DNA from: an uncultured Varibaculum sp.
Lineage (GTDB): Bacteria; Actinomycetota; Actinomycetes; Actinomycetales; Actinomycetaceae
Direction: 5' to 3'
Length of the DNA: 9,480 nt
Assembly: GCA_947253735.1 (NCBI GenBank)
Contig: CAMYAU010000061.1
Location: 1 to 9,480 of the forward strand
The notes beneath the pieces were generated by a model. The model searched no databases. It had not been told where the DNA came from and saw only the letters and a list, made by a program, of their open reading frames with translations. Shown here piece after piece: positions 1 to 6,043 of the stretch. Position 1 is the first letter of the stretch, and each line of letters opens with the position of its first letter. The translations under genes and the position numbers were made by a program.

Positions 1-304
1 CGGCGTTACGCACAAATCGGCTTTTATCTTTATAAATAAACCAAACGACGAGGGGGCCGACAAAGGTGAGCCAGCCGGCCGAAACCACCATGGCGATTAA
101 TGCTGCTAAATGAGCCAGAATCGCCACGGTCCGTTCATCTGCAGCGACGCCGTTGTTAGCGGTGGGGTTAAAGCCCTGCGGAGAATAGTTGTCAGTGCCA
201 CCTTGCGGGGCGAACTGGGGAAAGCTCGGGTTAGAGGTTTCCTGCTGCCCGTTAAAGGACTCAGAACTGTTTAAGTTGCTCGATGGTAGTTGATTATCAG
301 TCAT
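1..304 (-). CDS. DUF4870 (Tic20-like) membrane protein, N-terminal part, cut by window edge
   Basis: Read from ATG at 304-302 on the minus strand; the frame stays open for 101 codons to the left edge, so the C-terminus is missing. Residues 1-50 are a hydrophilic leader rich in Ser, Asn, Gln and Pro. They are followed by DERTVAILAHLAALI, a first membrane helix, and then GPLVVWFIYKDKSRFVRN. The pair 'ERxxAxLAHLxAL' and 'GPLxxWxxxKDxSxFVR' is the signature of the DUF4870 family of small multi-pass membrane proteins, whose function is unknown. No strong Shine-Dalgarno precedes the ATG; only a weak purine stretch (AAAG) lies just upstream. The gene sits 87 bp downstream of the TM0106-type gene on the same strand, so it could be co-transcribed, though no promoter or terminator in the gap decides this. 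Family call fairly sure; role unknown. Confidence 0.8.
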   Translation of the reverse strand, partial: MTDNQLPSSNLNSSESFNGQQETSNPSFPQFAPQGGTDNYSPQGFNPTANNGVAADERTVAILAHLAALIAMVVSAGWLTFVGPLVVWFIYKDKSRFVRNA

Positions 305-391
305 ATCTTTATTTTCCCACGGGGTTGGGGGGCAGGAATAGTAGAGCTAGCAATAATTTTTCTGCAGCGAAAAGCGCAGACAAGAGCACAG

Positions 392-2026
392 CTATACGGG
401 TTGGTGCGCAGTTAGCTTGGCAGCAAAATCAGCAGGAATCACGTTGAGTCTTTGGCGCGGGCGGCGGCGTTGAGCGATTAACCAGTGATGCAAAAGCGCG
501 GTTGAACAGCAGTCATACTCGTTATAAAGGGCGAGGAGTCGCAGCTGTTCGGTATCCTCCGCGCTAAGCTCAGCTCCCGGATCGAGGGCGCCTGCTCGCG
601 CCAAGGTGTCATAAACAATTACCGAGTCTGCGCCGTTATCCAGGTCGCTAGAGCGCATCCAAGAGCCCATATAGAACGGTTCCATCTCTTTAAGGGAATA
701 TCCGCCTTGACCGGTGCGAATGGCTGATTGCACCACTTGCTGCAGGTCCCGCATCGGCCCGTCGCTGGCCAGTAAGTCGCGCACCTGGCCCTGTAATAAT
801 CCGTGCCGGGAGGATAAACGTTGTAGGTAGAGACGTTCTTGTGGAGAGTAATGGTAGATATGCATCTGCGGGAACCGCTGGAAACGTTGGCGCAAGAAAC
901 CCAGTAGGTCAATCAGCAGCTGACGTTCCTGGGCGCGGTTATGCGCCCAAAACCTCTGATATTCTCCGCCGATGCGCGAAGATAGTTCCCCCACTTCCTC
1001 CGCCACGTTTACGCTGTCCGCTGCAGGGAGAAATTCGTGACCGCGAATCGGCAGCGCCGGAGTCAAAGATTTTTGTTCGCCCCAAGAATCTTCATCGCAG
1101 CAGACCATTCCGCCTAGGTAAATCAGCCCGGTGTGATCTTTCAGGGTCCAACCCCACAGGGAGTCGTTCTCAAAATCCAAATACACGTCCCCCGGGCGAG
1201 GCTCGGGCAGATCCATTAGCGCCGGAGCCAAGGGATTAGTTTCTAGCAACAGTTCTCCCGGGCGTTGTCCCACCTGCAACTGGGCTTGTCGGATTAGTTC
1301 CGGGCTGTAACCGCTAGGGGGATGGGTAGCGAAACCACTGGCAGTGAAGATATTCTTGGCTCGCAGCTCCCGGCGCAGGCCGGGACCTACCCCGCTGATC
1401 AAGAGGGGGTCATCATAACGCGCCAGCGCCCACGCGCAGTGTGAACAGCTACCGCATACCGTGTCGAGGGCGCGCCAAACCTCCTCGGGGGTAGCGGCAA
1501 GTAAATCCGCATCAGCTGCTATTTCTCGTGCCTGGTCAACGATGGGTTCCCACAGCTCTTCCAGTTCGTCCAGAGGAAAATCTATGGTCTTGCCATCCGC
1601 CAGCAAGATTTGCGAGTATGGGGTGAGTTTTGCCGCTAGAGCGGGAAAATCAGCGTTCAATAACTCCTGATTAGCAGCAGCTAAATGTGCGTAACCAGCT
1701 AGAAGATTCACCGAGTCTTGGCGGGCATGGGCGGAAAAGCGCGCCAATTGCAACACCCAAGAATCGTCCTCGTAAACCAAAAAAGGCAGAGTTCCGCTAA
1801 GGTCTTCGCTGGCTAGCGTGAGTTTAGTTTGAAAAACTCTCCCGGCTGCCCGGTACTTTGCCGCTAGTTTTTCATCCTCGGCGCCAGTTAAATCTCCGAT
1901 ATAGCGGTGAAAAACATCGGCAGAATTCAGTTCGGTATTACCGGTGAGGTAGCACCAAAGCCGCCACTGACAGTTAGCGGCGTGTGCCACCTCGGAGACT
2001 GCAAGCAGGCGGGAAGAATCAGGCAT
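392..2026 (-). CDS. TM0106-family RecB-like / RNase H-like putative nuclease, short form without helicase
   Basis: A 544-residue protein starting at ATG 2026, only 9 bp after the hemB stop, with no clear Shine-Dalgarno, so translational coupling to hemB is likely. The N-terminal part resembles the RecB/Cas4-like half of TM0106 proteins: an early Cys19, then the trio C191-x2-C194-x2-C197, a layout that in AddB/Cas4 relatives binds an Fe-S cluster. A helix-hairpin-helix-like stretch follows (GVGPGLRREL, 212-221). The C-terminal half is the RNase H-like domain: DFEND (284-288, with D284 and E286), YHYSPQE (391-397), D427, YSLKEMEP (443-450) and YNEYDC (501-506, with D505), consistent with a DEDD-type exonuclease core. 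Many actinobacterial relatives carry an additional superfamily 1 helicase and are about twice as long; here the frame stops after the RNase H-like domain. The RecB active-site Asp and D-x-K residues look substituted. Substrate unknown. Confidence 0.8.
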   Translation of the reverse strand: MPDSSRLLAVSEVAHAANCQWRLWCYLTGNTELNSADVFHRYIGDLTGAEDEKLAAKYRAAGRVFQTKLTLASEDLSGTLPFLVYEDDSWVLQLARFSAHARQDSVNLLAGYAHLAAANQELLNADFPALAAKLTPYSQILLADGKTIDFPLDELEELWEPIVDQAREIAADADLLAATPEEVWRALDTVCGSCSHCAWALARYDDPLLISGVGPGLRRELRAKNIFTASGFATHPPSGYSPELIRQAQLQVGQRPGELLLETNPLAPALMDLPEPRPGDVYLDFENDSLWGWTLKDHTGLIYLGGMVCCDEDSWGEQKSLTPALPIRGHEFLPAADSVNVAEEVGELSSRIGGEYQRFWAHNRAQERQLLIDLLGFLRQRFQRFPQMHIYHYSPQERLYLQRLSSRHGLLQGQVRDLLASDGPMRDLQQVVQSAIRTGQGGYSLKEMEPFYMGSWMRSSDLDNGADSVIVYDTLARAGALDPGAELSAEDTEQLRLLALYNEYDCCSTALLHHWLIAQRRRPRQRLNVIPADFAAKLTAHQPV

Positions 2027-2035
2027 TGACTAGGG

Positions 2036-3031
2036 CTAGTTGTCCCGCTGCGCGTACTCTAGCGCCCAATAGGTGAGCACCATATCGGCTCCGGCACGCA
2101 CAATCGCGTGCAAAGATTCGTCAATGGCGCGCTCGCGGTCAATCCAACCATTAGCGGCTGCCGCCTCTAACATGGCGTATTCCCCGCTGACCTGGTAGGC
2201 CGCGACTGGCACCGGCGACATTTCCGCCACATCGGCCAGCACATCCAGATAGTAACCGGCAGGTTTAACCATCACCATATCGGCGCCCTCGGTTAAATCT
2301 AGCTGAGTCTCAAATACGCCCTCGCGGCGGTTACGGGGATCCTGCTGGTAAGAGCGGCGATCGCCCTCCAAGGAGCAGGCAACCGCATCCCGGAAAGGAC
2401 CAAAGAAAGCGGAGGCGTATTTCGCGGAGTAAGCCAAAATCACGGTGTCGGTGAATCCGGCGTCGTCAAGCGCCTGGCGAATCACCGCGATCTGGCCGTC
2501 CATCATCCCGGAGGGAGCGACCATATGGGCTCCGGCGCGTGCCTGACTGAGCGCCATTTTCGCATATAGCGGCAAGGTGGCGTCGTTATCGACTTGACCG
2601 TCGGCGGTGACTACCCCGCAATGTCCGTGGTTGGTGAACTCATCCAGGCAGGTGTCTGCCCCCACTACCAGGTCATTTCCTACTTCTTCGCGCACCGCGC
2701 GGATACCGCGATTCAAAATTCCATTCGGATCCCAGGCGGGACTGCCCTGCGCGTCCTTATCGGCGGTATTGGGAATCCCAAATAGCATGATCCCTCCTAC
2801 CCCGGCTTGTACGCACTCGGCGGCCAGTTCGCGAATTGACTCCACTGTATGCTGGAAAACCCCTGGTAGAGAGGGAATCTCTACCGCTTCCTCAATCCCG
2901 TCTCGCACAAACGCGGGCAGCATCAGCTGGGCGGGACTAACCCGGGTTTCGGCGATCAGGTTGCGCATCGCGGGGAAAGCCCGCAGGCGGCGAGGACGAA
3001 TAGTTGGTTTCAGCAAAAGATCATCAGTCAT
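2036..3031 (-). CDS. hemB: Delta-aminolevulinic acid dehydratase (porphobilinogen synthase)
   Basis: Condenses two molecules of 5-aminolevulinate to porphobilinogen in the cytoplasm, the first common step of tetrapyrrole synthesis. The 331-residue length is normal. It has the N-terminal RPRRLR motif, the two Schiff-base lysines K204 (in AYSAKYASAFFGPFRD) and K256 (in MVMVKPAGYYLD), and the metal loop ADTCLDEFTNHGHCG (125-139). In that loop the classical zinc site (Cys-x-Cys ... Cys) reads Cys128-x-Asp130 ... Cys138, so one zinc cysteine is replaced by Asp. I recall this as common in Actinobacteria but could not check it here. ATG at 3031 is chosen because AGGAG lies 5 nt upstream. The gene is divergent from a small membrane-protein gene and is followed 9 bp later by the TM0106-type gene, with which it probably forms an operon. 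It is separated from hemYC-hemD by about 3 kb. Confidence 0.97.
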   Translation of the reverse strand: MTDDLLLKPTIRPRRLRAFPAMRNLIAETRVSPAQLMLPAFVRDGIEEAVEIPSLPGVFQHTVESIRELAAECVQAGVGGIMLFGIPNTADKDAQGSPAWDPNGILNRGIRAVREEVGNDLVVGADTCLDEFTNHGHCGVVTADGQVDNDATLPLYAKMALSQARAGAHMVAPSGMMDGQIAVIRQALDDAGFTDTVILAYSAKYASAFFGPFRDAVACSLEGDRRSYQQDPRNRREGVFETQLDLTEGADMVMVKPAGYYLDVLADVAEMSPVPVAAYQVSGEYAMLEAAAANGWIDRERAIDESLHAIVRAGADMVLTYWALEYAQRDN

Positions 3032-3061
3032 TTTTTCTCCTAGGTATCTGCAATGATTTTA
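3032..3061 (-). promoter_or_regulatory. hemB Shine-Dalgarno and candidate -10 box
   Basis: On the minus strand AGGAG (3041-3037) lies 5 nt before the hemB ATG. A TAAAAT hexamer (3061-3056, 5 of 6 matches to TATAAT) lies about 25 nt upstream of the ATG and would give a short leader of roughly 18 nt. No good -35 hexamer is visible at 16-18 bp spacing, so the promoter call is tentative while the ribosome binding site is firm. Confidence 0.4.
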
Positions 3062-3128
3062 ACCCACTGCATGATGCTAGGTGTATGTTAGTACGGTTAA
3101 CCGCCGCAACCAGAAAGGGGAAAGTGGG

Positions 3129-3332
3129 ATGCTGAAAGTTTTTGCCTGGATATTCACTATCCTGTGTGCAGTGTTGCTACCTGTGGGAACACTGATTATT
3201 TATGTGATCGACACTGATAGTAGTTTCCCCTTCGGCGCCGGATTCATGGCGATGGCCTCCCCAGTTTTCGGGGTGATCGCCTGCGTATTGTGGGGAGTGG
3301 AAATCACTAAAACCAAACGCGACCAAAAGTAA
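3129..3332 (+). CDS. Small two-helix membrane protein, unknown function
   Basis: A 67-residue protein, the only plus-strand gene in the window. Two hydrophobic segments, about residues 4-27 (WIFTILCAVLLPVGTLIIYVI) and 37-57 (AGFMAMASPVFGVIACVLWGV), are joined by a short polar loop (DTDSSFPF), with a basic tail KTKRDQK. This predicts a helical hairpin with the C-terminus in the cytoplasm. ATG 3129 is chosen because AAAGGGG (3114-3120) sits 8 nt upstream. A longer reading from GTG 3081 would begin inside the likely promoter and add a hydrophilic stretch without its own Shine-Dalgarno. It diverges from hemB and ends just before a strong terminator shared with glnA. I do not recognise a family. 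Coding status rests on the Shine-Dalgarno, the clean hydrophobic pattern and the terminator placement. Confidence 0.6.
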   Translation: MLKVFAWIFTILCAVLLPVGTLIIYVIDTDSSFPFGAGFMAMASPVFGVIACVLWGVEITKTKRDQK

Positions 3333-3347
3333 TAGTTCTGATAGTAA

Positions 3348-3420
3348 AAATCCGCCCCCGCGGCCTCGGAAATCCTTTGGGTAAAGCCATTATTTTTCCG
3401 AGGCAGCGGGGGCGGGATTT
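3348..3420. terminator. Bidirectional intrinsic terminator between the small membrane-protein gene and glnA
   Basis: A long inverted repeat: the left arm 3348-3372 (AAATCCGCCCCCGC then GGCCTCGGAAA) pairs with the right arm 3395-3420 along about 25 bp, with one mismatch or bulge, around a 22-nt loop. The stem is very GC-rich. On the minus strand it is followed by GGATTTTTA and on the plus strand by GATTTATTTA, so it can stop transcripts of glnA and of the convergent small gene. It starts 15 bp after the plus-strand stop codon and ends 16 bp before the glnA stop. Confidence 0.88.
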
Positions 3421-3435
3421 ATTTAGCAAACAGAC

Positions 3436-4857
3436 CTAAATATCGTAGTAAAGCTGGAATTCATAAGGATGAACCACCTGCCGCAGCGGGGCGACCTCAT
3501 TTTGTTCCTTGTAGTTAATCCAAGTCTCTAGCAAATCCGGGGTAAATACCTCGCCTTCAGTCAAGAAGTCCTGGTCAGCGCGGAGTGCCTCTAAAGCGGC
3601 ATCCAGGGAACAAGGCAGTTTCGGAATGTCATGATATTCGGCTGGCGGCAGCTCATAGAGATCCTTATCGATGGGAGCTGGCGGCTCCAGACGGTTTTGA
3701 ATCCCATCAATCCCCGCCATCAGGCAAGCCGCGAAAGACAGATAAGGATTCGCGCTGGGATCAGGAACCCGGTACTCCACCCGCTTAGCTTTCGGGGAAG
3801 TGCCAGTCACCGGAATCCGGATACAGGCAGAACGGTTACGCGCCGAATACACCAGGTTAATCGGAGCCTCAAAACCGGGAACCAGTCGCCGATAAGAGTT
3901 AACCGAAGGGTTAGTGAACGCCAGCAACGCCGGTGCGTGCTGCAGCAAGCCCCCAATAAAGTAACGAGCCAGGTCAGAGAGGGAACCGTAACCGGTTTCG
4001 TCATAGAAAAGCGGCTCGCCCTCTTTCCAAAGCGAAAAATGGGAGTGCATCCCGGAGCCGTTATCGCCCGCCATGGGTTTGGGCATGAAAGTGGCGGTGA
4101 CTCCCGCTTCTTGCGCAGCGTTTTTAATCAGGTACTTGAACTTCATCATGTCGTCACCCGCCGCCATCAGCGAGTTGAAACGATAGTTAATCTCGTGTTG
4201 CCCCCCGGAGCCGACCTCGTGGTGGGAGCGCTCTACCTTTAACCCGGAGTCACTGAGTAGCTTCACCATGTAATCACGCAGGTCACAGAACTTATCGGAG
4301 GGTGCAACCGGGAAATATCCCCCCTTCAAAGGCGTCTTATAGGCGAGGTTTCCGCCCTCTTCATCCCGACCAGTGTTCCAGTAGCCTTCAACAGAATCCA
4401 GTTTCACAAACGTGTCATAAGGCTGGGTTTGGTAACGCACCGAATCAAAAAGATAAAACTCGGCTTCGGCGCCAATAAAGCAGGTATCGGCGATTCCCGT
4501 AGAGCGTAGGTAGGCTTCCGCTTTCGCGGCGACCTGGCGGGGATCCCGCGGGAAAGGCGCATCGGTGAAAGGATCCACTATGGAACAGTTCACCGCCAAG
4601 GTGGGGCAAGCGCGGAACGGATCCACATAGGCGTCAGACACATCGGTTATCAGTTTCATATCTGATTTCTCTATCGAGGTGAAACCGCGAATAGAAGAAC
4701 CATCGAACATCAGCCCGTTTTCCAGGGCATCCGCAAACTGGTCAGCGGGAATCGTGAAATGCTGACTGGTGCCTATTAGGTCGCAAAAACGGATATCAAT
4801 CAGCTCAATATCCTGGTCGGCAACAAATTTGAGGGCTTCTTCGTGGGAGTTAAACAA
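3436..4857 (-). CDS. glnA: Type I glutamine synthetase (GSI-beta type)
   Basis: Makes glutamine from glutamate, ammonia and ATP in the cytoplasm as a dodecamer. The 473-residue length is normal for the adenylylated beta type. Landmarks: FDGSSIRGF (51-59, with D52); metal ligands E131 and E133 in GAEAEFY; HHEVGSGGQHEI (212-223, with E214 and E222); GSGMHSHFSL (267-276, with H271); NSYRRLVPGFEAP (320-332, with R324 and E330); VEYRVPDPSANPY (360-372); and the adenylylation site KDLYELPP with Tyr401. The Tyr predicts control by a GlnE-type adenylyltransferase, not present in the window. The start is TTG at 4857, supported by a perfect AAGGAGG 5 nt upstream and by MFNSHEEALKF being the expected N-terminus. 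It ends in the bidirectional terminator, is preceded by a 172-bp gap, and probably has its own promoter. Confidence 0.97.
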   Translation of the reverse strand: MFNSHEEALKFVADQDIELIDIRFCDLIGTSQHFTIPADQFADALENGLMFDGSSIRGFTSIEKSDMKLITDVSDAYVDPFRACPTLAVNCSIVDPFTDAPFPRDPRQVAAKAEAYLRSTGIADTCFIGAEAEFYLFDSVRYQTQPYDTFVKLDSVEGYWNTGRDEEGGNLAYKTPLKGGYFPVAPSDKFCDLRDYMVKLLSDSGLKVERSHHEVGSGGQHEINYRFNSLMAAGDDMMKFKYLIKNAAQEAGVTATFMPKPMAGDNGSGMHSHFSLWKEGEPLFYDETGYGSLSDLARYFIGGLLQHAPALLAFTNPSVNSYRRLVPGFEAPINLVYSARNRSACIRIPVTGTSPKAKRVEYRVPDPSANPYLSFAACLMAGIDGIQNRLEPPAPIDKDLYELPPAEYHDIPKLPCSLDAALEALRADQDFLTEGEVFTPDLLETWINYKEQNEVAPLRQVVHPYEFQLYYDI

Positions 4858-4869
4858 CCGTTCCTCCTT
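4858..4869 (-). promoter_or_regulatory. Strong Shine-Dalgarno that fixes the TTG start of glnA
   Basis: AAGGAGG (4869-4863) is a full anti-16S match placed 5 nt before TTG 4857-4855. No ATG or GTG lies in frame at a suitable distance, so the TTG is the start. Just upstream is a small inverted repeat, AGCCG-CA-CGGCT (4886-4875). It may be chance. The rest of the 4870-5029 gap holds a TATGCT hexamer (4914-4909) as a possible -10 but no matching -35, and no clear nitrogen-regulator operator. Confidence 0.8.
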
Positions 4870-4974
4870 GGCTTAGCCGTGCGGCTTGCGGATAAGAAAA
4901 CTAAAAAAAGCATACCGCGCCGGGACGTTGCAATGAGATTCCCGCTCAAAACCGTGAACAGTTTCGCAAATATT

Positions 4975-5003
4975 TTCCGAGGGCGCGGCGCGGATTCCCG
5001 GAA
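4975..5003 (-). terminator. Possible weak hairpin after the LmeA-like gene
   Basis: TTCCGGG (5003-4997) can pair with CCCTCGGAA (4983-4975) with one bulged base and a GC-rich loop, 27 bp after the stop of the LmeA-like gene. The downstream sequence is only AATATTTG rather than a real T-run, so termination would be weak or partial. Confidence 0.25.
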
Positions 5004-5029
5004 GCAGCGATGATACTCGTCAGCAATGC

Positions 5030-5917
5030 CTAGTTGCGAATGTCTTTTAGTTTCACGTTCCTCAAATCAATATCAAACTTGATGCTATTACCCGAAAAAT
5101 CTACATTCTGGAGAACGAAAGATTTATTCAAACCCAGCGGCATCTCTTTCTTTGGGGTCCCCAGGTCAGCTGGACTTAACTTTTGCCCTAGTAACTCGTC
5201 ACTACCGTTAATCAGTAACTTCTCCGGGGACATGAAAATCTTTCCAGATTCTCCCGGTTTTCCGGGTTCAAACTGCATACTCATAACGACTTGAACTTTT
5301 AGTCCGCCCTCTTCGTGTTCGGCGATAAGCTTATTTCCCTCACGTTTCATTCTTACGCCCGGGGCAGCCATAATTTGTTCTAGCTCTTTGCCGGGCACAC
5401 TGAAAGATAATTTCCCCTTTTCAATCAGAGGATCATCTCCACCCTTAAGGCCGAAAATTTCGAGCTTAAAATCTTTAATGCTTAGTGGCTCGTTGTTTTT
5501 CTTAGCAGCTTTCTGTTTGCCTTCAAATTCTGATTTAAATTCCCCTTCAGCCGCAGTGATCTTCGCATGCCGGTAATAGTCTTTAAAGTAGCTAACGAGC
5601 ATGGGGGAAGAATCTATCTCTGCCTGGACTTGGGAGAAGCCTTCACTGGTAAAACTGTCTTTGAGGTTTTTCTCTGCTAGCTTGGCTACCAGTGCATTGC
5701 CTCCAAACCATCCGATCGACGCCAAGATCAGCAGTGCTACCACCACGATGGTGACAATTACTTTGGTTTTCTTTCGCTTTTTCGGAACGTTCGTAGACGG
5801 TGAGGATCCCAGGGAGGTATTGGAGTCGGCTACTACCGCTGGAAACTGGGGATTTTCCCATTCCGGGGAGTTCTCGGAAGAAAAGTCATCTTTGCCAGGC
5901 TGAGCTTTGAAAGTCAT
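5030..5917 (-). CDS. LmeA-like (DUF2993) single-pass membrane lipid-binding protein
   Basis: A 295-residue protein. Residues 1-45 are polar and Ser/Asn/Pro-rich, 46-50 are KKRKK, and 53-73 form one strong membrane helix (VIVTIVVVALLILASIGWF). The positive-inside rule puts the leader in the cytoplasm and residues 74-295 outside. The outer part starts AEKNLKDSF, continues with SSPMLVSYFKDYYRHAKITA (roughly 103-122), and then shows alternating beta-rich stretches such as DFKLEIFGLKGG, LSFSVPGKELEQIM and FVLQNVDFSGNSIKFDIDL. This order (AExxL helix, 'PFLxxxLxGxYxxaxVta'-like segment, late 'VxVxxxGixi' strand) fits DUF2993. In mycobacteria LmeA binds phospholipid and is needed for full lipomannan mannosylation; a similar envelope role here is inference. 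The sequence is Lys-rich and looks less GC-rich than the flanking hem genes. The gene follows hemD after 126 bp; its own start has only a weak Shine-Dalgarno. Confidence 0.6.
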   Translation of the reverse strand: MTFKAQPGKDDFSSENSPEWENPQFPAVVADSNTSLGSSPSTNVPKKRKKTKVIVTIVVVALLILASIGWFGGNALVAKLAEKNLKDSFTSEGFSQVQAEIDSSPMLVSYFKDYYRHAKITAAEGEFKSEFEGKQKAAKKNNEPLSIKDFKLEIFGLKGGDDPLIEKGKLSFSVPGKELEQIMAAPGVRMKREGNKLIAEHEEGGLKVQVVMSMQFEPGKPGESGKIFMSPEKLLINGSDELLGQKLSPADLGTPKKEMPLGLNKSFVLQNVDFSGNSIKFDIDLRNVKLKDIRN

Positions 5918-5950
5918 ACTTCATGCTAACAAGGGCTTCGTAACTTGCGG

Positions 5951-5974
5951 CTACCGAAAACGCGTTTTCTACCG
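5951..5974. repeat. Perfect 14-bp palindrome flanked by CTACCG direct repeats, operator candidate
   Basis: GAAAACGCGTTTTC (5956-5969) is a perfect palindrome. It lies exactly between two copies of CTACCG (5951-5956 and 5969-5974), each sharing one base with the palindrome edge. It sits 34-57 bp upstream of the LmeA-like start in the hemD-to-LmeA gap, where a promoter and operator for that gene would be expected. No regulator is identified. Confidence 0.45.
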
Positions 5975-5998
5975 CTATTACCCAATGCGCAAAAATCT

Positions 5999-6017
5999 CA
6001 GCAAATATTCACTGCTG
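5999..6017 (-). terminator. Weak hairpin with short T-run downstream of hemD
   Basis: On the minus strand CAGCA (6017-6013) pairs with TGCTG (6003-5999) around a 9-nt loop. It is followed after three bases by TTTTT (5995-5991), 27 bp past the hemD stop. The stem is short, so this may reduce but probably not abolish read-through into the LmeA-like gene. Confidence 0.25.
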
Positions 6018-6043
6018 GCTTCGTAATTTAGGTCAGTTGATTC

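Noticed and set aside
340..390. Hairpin TCTGCGC / GCTGCAGA after the TM0106-type gene as a terminator
   Set aside because: On the minus strand the stem is followed by AAAAATT rather than a T-run, so intrinsic termination is not supported.
841..1239. Plus-strand frame of 132 codons opposite the TM0106-type gene
   Set aside because: It lies wholly inside a well-supported minus-strand gene, has no Shine-Dalgarno, and its product is a Pro/Arg-rich low-complexity sequence without domain features.
2607..3056. Plus-strand frame of 149 codons opposite hemB
   Set aside because: It is a shadow of hemB, whose motifs and start are unambiguous.
3081..3128. Upstream GTG start extending the small membrane protein by 16 residues
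   Set aside because: It has no ribosome site of its own and would place the start inside the probable promoter; ATG 3129 has a good Shine-Dalgarno.
3631..4242. Plus-strand frame of 203 codons opposite glnA
   Set aside because: It is antisense to conserved glutamine synthetase motifs; the Arg/His-rich product has no recognisable fold and no ribosome site was seen.
4909..4933. TTGCAA and TATGCT as a -35/-10 pair for glnA
   Set aside because: The spacer is only 13 bp, too short for a sigma-70-type promoter.
4960..4980. Imperfect dyad (CGnAAA ... TTTnCG) upstream of glnA as a nitrogen-regulator site
   Set aside because: The centre is asymmetric and it matches neither a GlnR-type GTnAC pair nor an AmtR box that I can recognise; likely chance in AT-rich sequence.
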